A program made the translations under genes and the position numbers. The notes beneath the pieces are model-generated. The model did no database searches. It saw nothing but the letters and a program-made list of their open reading frames with translations, and was not told where the DNA came from. A DNA stretch of 64,000 nt, taken from the NCBI RefSeq assembly GCF_013817205.1, contig NZ_JACDDD010000004.1, positions 1 through 64,000 on the forward strand, written 5' to 3'. The stretch is from Polaromonas sp. GTDB lineage: Bacteria > Pseudomonadota > Gammaproteobacteria > Burkholderiales > Burkholderiaceae_C. Shown here in pieces: positions 9,404 through 17,086 of this stretch. Each line of letters begins with the position of its first letter. The stretch's first letter is position 1.

Positions 9404-12400
9404 ATGCCCCGCCCCCAACATTTGCCCCAGCCTTTTCGCCCAGAGGCGGCCATCGTGACCGGCCATCTTGAGCGGCTCGCCGGCGCCCTCGACTGGGCGG
9501 CGGCGGTGCCACTGGCGCTGCCCTGGGTGCAGGCCGTGCGCGACAACCCGCCGCCCTTCTGGGCCATGGAAAGCCTGCTCAAGGAATACCCCATTTCCAG
9601 CGCCGAAGGCCTGGCCCTGATGCGCCTGGCCGAAGCCCTGCTGCGTGTGCCCGACGCCGAGACCGCGATTGCCCTCACCGCTGACCAGCTTGGCCGAGCT
9701 GATTTTGAAAGCACCGGCGACGCCGTGATGGCGCGCCTGTCGGCCTCTGCCATTGCCCTGTCCAAGAAATTTTTGCCCGAAGATGGCCAAAGCAGCATCA
9801 TGAGCAAGCTCGGCGCGCGCACGGTGGTGGCCGCCACCTTGCGTGCCGTGCAATTGCTGGGCCGGCAGTTTGTACTGGGGCAGACCATTGTTGAGGCGAT
9901 GGGTGAAGCGCGCGCCGGCAGAAAACACACGCCCGGCCTGCGCTTCAGTTTTGACATGCTGGGCGAAGGCGCGCGCACCGCTGCCGATGCGCAGCACTAC
10001 CTGGTCAGCTACACCGACGCTATTAAATCAATAGCTGACAGCGCAGACCGGGCGGGGGCTTGTGAGCTAAATGACGGTATTTCCATCAAGCTCAGCGCGC
10101 TGCACCCGCGTTATGAAGACGCGCAGCACGCGCGCGTGATGACTGAGCTGGTGCCGCGCGTCTGGGGCCTGTGCGAGCTGGCCGCACGCGCCAACATCAG
10201 CCTGACCATAGACGCCGAAGAGCTGGACCGGCTGGAACTGTCGCTGGACGTCTTTGAAGCGCTGGCAGCACGGGTGGCGCAGCAGCACCCGCAGTGGCGC
10301 GGCTTTGGCCTGGCCCTGCAGGCCTACCAGACCCGCTCGCTGGAGCTGATCGAACACGTCATAGCCATCGCGCGCACCTACGGCCTGCGCCTGATGTGCC
10401 GGCTGGTCAAGGGCGCCTACTGGGATTCAGAGATCAAGCGCGCGCAAGAGCTGGGCTTGCCGCATTACCCGGTGTTCACCCACAAGCAGCACACCGATGT
10501 GTCTTATCTTGCCTGCGCGCAGGCCCTGCTGGCCGCAACCGATGCGATTTACCCGCAGTTTGCCGGGCACAACGCGGGCACGATTGCCGCCATCATCCAG
10601 ATGGCCAGTGCGAGCGGGGGTGCTTCTTCTTCACCAGCCGGGGCCGCGGAACCGGCTCTGCCGGGCCGCAGGCGCAGCGCCCCCTCGGGGGGCAGCGTAG
10701 TACGCGAAGCGACAAGCGTGGGGGCTCAGTTTGAACTGCAGCGCCTGCACGGCATGGGCGAGGGCATCTTCCGTGAGGTGCTGAAAAATCCCCAGATCGC
10801 CTGCCGCGTGTACGCCCCGGTCGGCGCGCACCGCGACCTGCTGGCCTACCTGGTGCGGCGCCTGCTTGAAAACGGCGCCAACTCCTCGTTTGTGCACCAG
10901 CTCGCCGACGAGTCGGTGGGCATGGATGTGCTGCTGACTTCACCGCTGCGCATGGAACCCGAGTCGTCATTTCCACTGCCGCCGGCCCTGTACGGCGCCG
11001 GCCGCCGCAACAGCGAAGGGCTGGACCTCACGGTGCAGGCTATGCGTGCGCCGCTGCTTGCCGCGCTGCAGGTGGTGCACGTGCCCAAGGTGCCGGAGTT
11101 TGATGCCACATTGGCCTCTGGCCCTTTATCCACGGGCGCAAGTAGCTATCAAAAGTGGAGCAAATTGCCGGTGGCCGAGCGCGCCGCCACACTCCGCCGC
11201 GCTGCGGATGCGATGCAGCAGCAGATGCCGCACTTCTGCGCGCTGCTGGTCAGGGAGGCCTTCAAAACCTGGGGCGACGCGGTGGGCGAGGTGCGTGAGG
11301 CGATTGACTTTTTGCGCTACTACGCTGATGAGGCAGAGCGCATCATGGCGCCCGTCGCCTTGCCGGGGCCGACGGGCGAGACCAATACGCTGCAGCTGCG
11401 GGCGCGCGGCGTCTGGGTCTGCATCAGCCCGTGGAATTTTCCGCTGGCCATTTTCACCGGCCAGGTCGCCGCCGCGCTCGCCACCGGCAACGCGGTGCTG
11501 GCCAAACCGGCCGAACAGACGCCGGGCGTGGCTTGGGAAGCGGTCAAGTTGCTGCACGCCGCCGGTGTGCCCGAAGGCGCGCTGCAACTTTTGCACGGCC
11601 CGGGTGAAACCGTGGGCGCCGCGCTGGTGGCAGCGCCTGGCATTGCCGGCGTGGTGTTCACCGGCTCCACAGCAGTCGCCAGAATCATCAACCGCGCGCT
11701 GGCTGCCAAGGACGGTCCCATCGTGCCGCTGATCGCCGAGACCGGCGGCATCAACGCCATGCTGGTTGACAGCACGGCGCTGCCAGAGCAGGTGGCTGAT
11801 GCGGTGGTGCAAAGTGCCTTTCGCAGCGCCGGCCAGCGCTGCTCGGCGCTGCGCCTGTTGTGTGTGCACGAAGGCATTGCGGACAAGGTGATTGCGATGA
11901 TCCGGGGCGCCATGCAGGAGCTGGTGGTGGGCGACCCGGCCGAGCTGGCCACCGATGTTGGCCCGGTGATCGACCGCGAGGCATTTGACACCATCCAGCA
12001 GCACCTGCAAGGCCTGATTTCAGCATCAAATAGGCCTCTAGCCCCCGTCCCCTGTGCCCAGGCAGTTCCTGATTTGATAGCAAATCTGGTCCTGCCTGCC
12101 GCTGTTGAAGTCAGCAGCATCAGCGAGGTGAAGGCCGAAATCTTCGGCCCGGTGCTGCAGATCGTGCGCTGGTCGGGCGACCCGTCCGCCGTGATCGACC
12201 AGATCAATGCCCTTGGCTACGGCCTCACGCTGGGCATCCAGACCCGCATCGACTCGCGCGCCCAGGCGCTCGCGGCGGCGGCGCATGTGGGCAACATTTA
12301 TATCAACCGCAACATGATTGGCGCCGTGGTCGGCGTGCAGCCCTTCGGCGGCGAAGGCCTGAGCGGCACCGGCCCCAAGGCTGGCGGGCCGCACTACCTT

Positions 12401-12484
12401 TACCGGTTCTGCTCGGAGCAGACCGTCACGGTCAACACAACAGCGGCGGGCGGCAATGCGGCTTTGCTGGCCGGATCAGCCTGA
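9404..12484 (+). CDS. putA: bifunctional proline dehydrogenase / L-glutamate gamma-semialdehyde dehydrogenase
   Basis: PRODH motifs (RLVKGAYWDSEIKRAQ, FELQRLHGMGEGIFREV) and ALDH motifs (ISPWNFPLAIFTGQVAAALATGNAVLAKPAEQTP, FRSAGQRCSALRLL); no N-terminal RHH domain apparent. Confidence 0.95.
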   Translation: MPRPQHLPQPFRPEAAIVTGHLERLAGALDWAAAVPLALPWVQAVRDNPPPFWAMESLLKEYPISSAEGLALMRLAEALLRVPDAETAIALTADQLGRADFESTGDAVMARLSASAIALSKKFLPEDGQSSIMSKLGARTVVAATLRAVQLLGRQFVLGQTIVEAMGEARAGRKHTPGLRFSFDMLGEGARTAADAQHYLVSYTDAIKSIADSADRAGACELNDGISIKLSALHPRYEDAQHARVMTELVPRVWGLCELAARANISLTIDAEELDRLELSLDVFEALAARVAQQHPQWRGFGLALQAYQTRSLELIEHVIAIARTYGLRLMCRLVKGAYWDSEIKRAQELGLPHYPVFTHKQHTDVSYLACAQALLAATDAIYPQFAGHNAGTIAAIIQMASASGGASSSPAGAAEPALPGRRRSAPSGGSVVREATSVGAQFELQRLHGMGEGIFREVLKNPQIACRVYAPVGAHRDLLAYLVRRLLENGANSSFVHQLADESVGMDVLLTSPLRMEPESSFPLPPALYGAGRRNSEGLDLTVQAMRAPLLAALQVVHVPKVPEFDATLASGPLSTGASSYQKWSKLPVAERAATLRRAADAMQQQMPHFCALLVREAFKTWGDAVGEVREAIDFLRYYADEAERIMAPVALPGPTGETNTLQLRARGVWVCISPWNFPLAIFTGQVAAALATGNAVLAKPAEQTPGVAWEAVKLLHAAGVPEGALQLLHGPGETVGAALVAAPGIAGVVFTGSTAVARIINRALAAKDGPIVPLIAETGGINAMLVDSTALPEQVADAVVQSAFRSAGQRCSALRLLCVHEGIADKVIAMIRGAMQELVVGDPAELATDVGPVIDREAFDTIQQHLQGLISASNRPLAPVPCAQAVPDLIANLVLPAAVEVSSISEVKAEIFGPVLQIVRWSGDPSAVIDQINALGYGLTLGIQTRIDSRAQALAAAAHVGNIYINRNMIGAVVGVQPFGGEGLSGTGPKAGGPHYLYRFCSEQTVTVNTTAAGGNAALLAGSA
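10019..10071. repeat. dispersed repeat family 2, copy inside putA
   Basis: gctattaaatcaatagctgacagcgcagaccgggcgggggcttgtgagctaaat, alignable with copies at 4838-4893 (reverse) and 43402-43462. Confidence 0.55.
10614..10727. repeat. dispersed repeat family 1, copy A, in frame inside putA
   Basis: ggccgcggaaccggctctgccgggccgcaggcgcagcgccccctcggggggcagcgtagtacgcgaagcgacaagcgtgggggct; 29 nt (10644-10672) identical to 63658-63686 in recG. Confidence 0.88.
11107..11156. repeat. dispersed repeat family 2, copy inside putA
   Basis: cacattggcctctggccctttatccacgggcgcaagtagctatcaaaag matches the family 2 reverse orientation. Confidence 0.75.
12021..12087. repeat. dispersed repeat family 2, copy inside putA
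   Basis: cagcatcaaataggcctctagcccccgtcccctgtgcccaggcagttcctgatttgatagcaaa; shares cagcatcaaatnggcctcnagccc with 15819-15876. Confidence 0.8.
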
Positions 12485-12554
12485 AACGCCGGCCGGGTTT
12501 GACACCCCGGATTTCATGCAGCATGATGGCATGATTGATTTAAAGGATCACGTC

Positions 12555-12878
12555 ATGCTCAAGGAAGTAGGCGCCAGCGGCCAGATCTCGCTGGGTAAAA
12601 AATTTGCAGGTCGCCTGTTTGACGTGGTTGTGCACCCTGACGAAAGGTTTGAACTCATTCCTATGAAAGCCGTGCCTGCCAACCGGGCGCCGGAAATACG
12701 GCCTGTCGCCGTGGCTGATGGCTGGTTGCCGCCAGGTGGTTACGCAGAATGCAGCCAGTGGGCACTCGACAACCGCGTGGCGCTAGACGCCTATGCGCAG
12801 CGCATTGCAGAAGACGGAACGGCCGCCGAGCAGCTGCAGCAATATCTGGCAGACCATCCAGACGCGTTGCAAGGTTGA
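12555..12878 (+). CDS. putative antitoxin, AbrB-like N-terminus with CcdA-like C-terminus
   Basis: MLKEVGASGQISLGKKFAGRLFDVVVHPDERFELIPM then WALDNRVALDAYAQRIAEDG; immediately upstream of a CcdB-family ORF. Confidence 0.6.
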   Translation: MLKEVGASGQISLGKKFAGRLFDVVVHPDERFELIPMKAVPANRAPEIRPVAVADGWLPPGGYAECSQWALDNRVALDAYAQRIAEDGTAAEQLQQYLADHPDALQG

Positions 12879-12880
12879 CA

Positions 12881-13188
12881 TGGCGCGTTTCGACGTCTAC
12901 CGCAACCCGAACCCGCGTGCCAGCCATCAGCTCTACGTGGATGTTCAAAGTGATCTGGTCAGCACAGCCACCCGATGGTGCATCCCCTTGTTAGCCGCCA
13001 AACCCGGGTTCCCTGTCGTCAGCCGGGCACAGGGCGTGCTGAGTCTTCTGGGTGACAGCTATGTGATGGACACCCCCAACCTGCTGGCTGTACCTGCGGC
13101 ATTGCTGCGCCAGTCCGTTTGCCGTCTGGGGCCACCAGAGCAGGCCATGGCCGAAGCGTCCATCGAATTCATGTTGCGGGGATATTGA
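12881..13188 (+). CDS. CcdB family toxin
   Basis: MARFDVYRNPNPRASHQLYVDVQSDLVSTATRWCIPLL...SIEFMLRGY matches the CcdB layout (YRLFVDVQSDII...VIPL...INLMFWGI). Confidence 0.85.
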
Positions 13189-13194
13189 AAAACC

Positions 13195-16100
13195 ATGACC
13201 CCCCAAACCTTCATCGCCAAATGGGGCCCCGGCGGCCCGGCCTTTCACCTCAACAAAGAGCAGGGCGCGCAAAGCCACTTTCTCGACCTGTGCGAGCTGC
13301 TGGGGGTGCCCAAGCCCGGCAGCGAGGCCGACTACCTGTTTGAAGAAAAAAACGCCATGGTGGGCGGGCGCACCGGGTATGCCGATGTGTTCAAACGCGG
13401 CGCCTTCGCGTGGGAGAACAAGGCCCCCGGCAAAAACCTTGACGCCGCGTTGCGGCAACTGCAAAGCTACAGTCTGGCGCTGAGCAACCCGCCGATTCTG
13501 GTGGTGTGTGATCGCCTGCGCACCCACATCTACACCCAGTTCAGCGGCCACCCGACCGAGACCCACGTTGTCTTGCTGGCCGAGCTGGACCAGCCCGACA
13601 AGCTGGCGCTGCTGCGCCGCATCTGGCTGGAGCCTGAAAGCTTCCGCCCCAAAAAGACCAGCCGCGACATCACCGAAGCCGCTGCCCGCAGCTTTGCCAC
13701 CCTGGCCGACAGCCTGCGCAAACGCGGCCCCGCCAAAGAGGCTGACGCAGCCGGTTTTCAGACCCATGCCGACGAGGTGGCGCACTTTCTGACCCAGTGC
13801 CTGTTCTGCTTTTTTGCTGAAGACGTGGGCCTGCTGCCCGGCCGCATGTTTGAAGGCCTGGTCAACAACCGCAAGCTCACCAGCGACAAGCTCACCACCG
13901 GCCTGGCCAACCTGTTTACCGTCATGCAGGGCGGCGGGCTGTACGGCAACGACGACATTCCGTGGTTCAACGGCGGGCTGTTCAAAACCATCAAGGTGCC
14001 GCAGCTCACCGTGCTGGAGATGACCGAGCTGCGCAACGCCGCCGCCCTGAACTGGAGCGCGATTGACGTGTCCATCTTTGGCACTTTGTTCGAACGTGGG
14101 CTGGACCCGAGCAAACGCAGCCAGCTCGGCGCCCACTACACCGACCCGGCCACCATCATGCGCATCGTCGAGCCCGTGCTGCAGCGCCCCTTGCTAAAAA
14201 TTTGGGAGCAGACTGCGAAAGAAATACGCGGGCTGATGGCCAAAAACAAAAAGAAGAATGACGCCAGCTACAAAGCCGCGCGCACCAGATTCATCCAGTG
14301 GCTGGACCGGCTCAAAGATTACCGCGTGCTCGACCCGGCCTGCGGCAGCGGCAACTTTCTGTTCCTCGGCCTCAAGACCCTGAAAGACATTGAGCATAAA
14401 AGCCACATCGACGCCGCGCTGATGGGCCTGGACCGCGAAGCCGACCTGGTGACCGGCCCGCACAACATGCTCGGCATTGAGCTGAACGAATACGCCGCCG
14501 AACTCGCGCGCGTGACGGTGTGGATTGGTGAGCTGCAATGGCGCCTGCAACACGGCTACGAGTTCAAAACCAACCCGGTGCTGGAGCCGCTGGACCATAT
14601 TGAGTGCCGGGATGCGCTGCTGACCTTTGCTCCTGGCTCCAGTACCAAACTCCCTCTCCCCCCGGGGGAGGAAGGGGGTGCGGGCTCCTCATTTGCGACC
14701 GAAGCTGCGTGGCCCAAAGCGAGTGTGGTGATCGGGAATCCGCCGTTTCTTGGCGGGAGCAAGAAGCGACGGGAGTTGGGAGATACGTACTTTGAGGCCT
14801 TGGCCACCGTATTTAAAGGCCGGGTGCCCGGTGGTGCCGATCTGGTTTGCTACTGGTTTGATAAGGCGCGCATCGCCATCCAAACCCAAGGGCTAGGTGC
14901 TGCTGGCCTGGTTTCAACGCAGTCCATTCGCGCAGGTTCCAATCGCTCAGTGCTGTCCGCGATCTCCGAAGCGACCAACATCTACGTCGCATGGGGTGAT
15001 GAGTCCTGGGTCAATGAAGGTGCTGCCGTGCGTGTGTCATTGATCTGCTTCGGCCATGCTGATCAGGAGTCAATGCTTGATGGCAGGGTTGTGTCACGCA
15101 TTGGGGCTGACCTGAGCGATGTTGCGGGGGCCGATATAACAAAAGCAGTTTCGCTGGTCGAAAATCAAAATGTGAGTTTTGAGGGAACGAAAAAATACGG
15201 CGATTTCGATGTTCCAGGCGAACTTGCAAGGCAGTGGCTGCAATTGCCGAATCCTCATCAAAATCCCAATTCGTGTGTAGTGAAACCCTGGCGCAACGGG
15301 CAAGGTCTTTCTACGAGGCCGACTGATACGTGGATTATTGATTTCGGTTCTGGAGTAACTGAGTCTGAGGCCGCATTGTTTGAAGCTCCTTTTGCTCACG
15401 CACTGCGCTTTGTAAGACCCCAACGGATAAAAGCTAAGCTGCCAGAGAACTGGTGGTTGCATGAACGTCCTCGTGGGGCAATGCGCGCTGCCTTGTTGCC
15501 GGTTCTTCGATACGTTGCTACGGTTCGCGTGTCAAAGCATCGTTACTTTTGCTTTTTGGACTCCACGATCCTGCCAGATACCCGTCTGAACGTTTTTGCG
15601 CGCTCGGACGATGTAAGTTTTGGCATTCTTAGCTCGCATATCCACGAGGTTTGGGCACTCGCGCAGGCGTCCATGCACGGGGTCGGGAACGATCCCACTT
15701 ACAACGCGAAGTCCTGCTTCGAAACCTTCCCTTTCCCCGAAGGCCTTACCCCCGCCGACACCGCGCACCAGACAACCGAGGCGATGGAAGGCGGTGCGCT
15801 GATTCCAGCCGGACTTTCAGCATCAAATCGGCCTCCAGCCCTTATGGAATTTGCGCAAGCAGCTATGAATACAGGAGCAACCCGCGCCGCAGCTGAAGCC
15901 ATCGCCATCGCCGCCAAGCGCCTGAACGATTTGCGCGAAGCCTGGCTCAACCCGCCGGAGTGGACGCAGCGGGTGCCCGAGGTGATTCCGCTGGGCATGA
16001 CCGTGAGCCCCTACCCCGACCGCATTCTGCCAAAAGATGGTTTTGAAAAAGAGCTGGCCCAGCGCACGCTCACCAAGCTCTACAACCAGCGCCCGGCCTG

Positions 16101-16242
16101 GCTGGACGCCGCGCACAAGGCGCTGGACAGCGCCGTGGCAGCGGCCTACGGCTGGGCCGACTACGCCGCCGACATGCCGGACGAAGAAATCCTCAAGCGG
16201 CTGCTGGCGCTGAATCTGGCGCGGTCTGGCGCGCAGGACTGA
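13195..16242 (+). CDS. single-chain type IIG/IIL (MmeI-like) restriction-modification protein or DNA methyltransferase
   Basis: N-terminal nuclease-like GYADVFKRGAFAWENKAPGK; motif I VLDPACGSGNFLFLGLKTL; N6-adenine motif VVIGNPPFLGGSKKR; specificity-like C-terminal region. Confidence 0.82.
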   Translation: MTPQTFIAKWGPGGPAFHLNKEQGAQSHFLDLCELLGVPKPGSEADYLFEEKNAMVGGRTGYADVFKRGAFAWENKAPGKNLDAALRQLQSYSLALSNPPILVVCDRLRTHIYTQFSGHPTETHVVLLAELDQPDKLALLRRIWLEPESFRPKKTSRDITEAAARSFATLADSLRKRGPAKEADAAGFQTHADEVAHFLTQCLFCFFAEDVGLLPGRMFEGLVNNRKLTSDKLTTGLANLFTVMQGGGLYGNDDIPWFNGGLFKTIKVPQLTVLEMTELRNAAALNWSAIDVSIFGTLFERGLDPSKRSQLGAHYTDPATIMRIVEPVLQRPLLKIWEQTAKEIRGLMAKNKKKNDASYKAARTRFIQWLDRLKDYRVLDPACGSGNFLFLGLKTLKDIEHKSHIDAALMGLDREADLVTGPHNMLGIELNEYAAELARVTVWIGELQWRLQHGYEFKTNPVLEPLDHIECRDALLTFAPGSSTKLPLPPGEEGGAGSSFATEAAWPKASVVIGNPPFLGGSKKRRELGDTYFEALATVFKGRVPGGADLVCYWFDKARIAIQTQGLGAAGLVSTQSIRAGSNRSVLSAISEATNIYVAWGDESWVNEGAAVRVSLICFGHADQESMLDGRVVSRIGADLSDVAGADITKAVSLVENQNVSFEGTKKYGDFDVPGELARQWLQLPNPHQNPNSCVVKPWRNGQGLSTRPTDTWIIDFGSGVTESEAALFEAPFAHALRFVRPQRIKAKLPENWWLHERPRGAMRAALLPVLRYVATVRVSKHRYFCFLDSTILPDTRLNVFARSDDVSFGILSSHIHEVWALAQASMHGVGNDPTYNAKSCFETFPFPEGLTPADTAHQTTEAMEGGALIPAGLSASNRPPALMEFAQAAMNTGATRAAAEAIAIAAKRLNDLREAWLNPPEWTQRVPEVIPLGMTVSPYPDRILPKDGFEKELAQRTLTKLYNQRPAWLDAAHKALDSAVAAAYGWADYAADMPDEEILKRLLALNLARSGAQD
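14645..14690. repeat. possible third low-complexity repeat inside the methyltransferase gene
   Basis: accaaactccctctccccccgggggaggaagggggtgcgggctcctc encodes TKLPLPPGEEGGAGSS just before the NPPF motif; palindromic core ccccccgggggag. Confidence 0.45.
15819..15876. repeat. dispersed repeat family 2, copy inside the R-M gene
   Basis: cagcatcaaatcggcctccagcccttatggaatttgcgcaagcagctatgaata. Confidence 0.8.
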
Positions 16243-16285
16243 AAAGCCGTACAACACGGGTGTTCAGCTAATATCGCAAGAACTC

Positions 16286-16576
16286 ATGCGCCCCTCTCAA
16301 ACACTGGAACTCAAGCGACACGCCGTGCTGGCGGCGACTGCCCGCTTTCGCACGGCCAATCCGCGCGTGTTCGGCTCGGTCGCGCATGGCAATGATGTGG
16401 AGGGCAGCGACATCGACTTTTTGGTGGATCCCTTGCCTGGCACGACCTTGTTTGATCTGGGTGGGCTTCAGGTCGAACTCGAAGACCTGCTGGGCGTGTC
16501 TGTCGACTTGCTCACGCCCGGTGACCTACCGGAGAAGTTCAGAGGGCAGGTACTTGCGGAGGCCCGTCCGGTATGA
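16286..16576 (+). CDS. MNT-domain nucleotidyltransferase antitoxin (MntA-like)
   Basis: VFGSVAHGNDVEGSDIDFLVD = GSx10DxD nucleotidyltransferase motif. Confidence 0.88.
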   Translation: MRPSQTLELKRHAVLAATARFRTANPRVFGSVAHGNDVEGSDIDFLVDPLPGTTLFDLGGLQVELEDLLGVSVDLLTPGDLPEKFRGQVLAEARPV

Positions 16577-16926
16577 GCGCAAACCGTGTGCCGGACTACC
16601 TGGACCACATGCTTGAGTCGGCGCATCAAGCTTGCGCCTACGTCGAAGGGATGTTGAAGGAGGTCTTCCTTGAGGACAAGCGCACGCAGCAAGCTGTCAT
16701 TCTGAATCTCATCCTGATCGGCGAGGAAGCCACCAAGTTGCTCAAAGACCACGAGGGATTTGCAGACCAGCATCCGCAGGTGCCTTGGCGCAGCATGAAG
16801 GGCATGCGCAACCGTATTGCACATGGCTATTTTGAAATCAACCTGGAGACTGTCTGGGAAACCACACAGACAGCCTTGCCCAGCTTGATCGCACAGTTGC
16901 CGGCGATCCGAAACAGCATACGCTGA
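16573..16926 (+). CDS. HEPN-domain toxin (HepT/DUF86 family)
   Basis: Overlaps the MNT gene; RNRIAHGY = Rx4HxY HEPN RNase motif. Confidence 0.88.
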   Translation: MSANRVPDYLDHMLESAHQACAYVEGMLKEVFLEDKRTQQAVILNLILIGEEATKLLKDHEGFADQHPQVPWRSMKGMRNRIAHGYFEINLETVWETTQTALPSLIAQLPAIRNSIR

Positions 16927-17000
16927 CCCTGTTTTCCCAAAACTCAGGGATCCACTGCGGCCGGTTTCGGTGCGCAGCCCGACCAGGCCGGTCACCGGAA

Positions 17001-17065
17001 ATTAATGATCAAAAAGTGGCCCCAGCCCCTATAGGACGGGCGCCAACAGCTATCAAAACAGTAGC
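17001..17065. repeat. dispersed repeat family 2, intergenic
   Basis: attaatgatcaaaaagtggccccagcccctataggacgggcgccaacagctatcaaaacagtag; closely matches 40601-40665. Confidence 0.85.
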
Positions 17066-17086
17066 GCCCGACAGCTGCGGCAGCTC

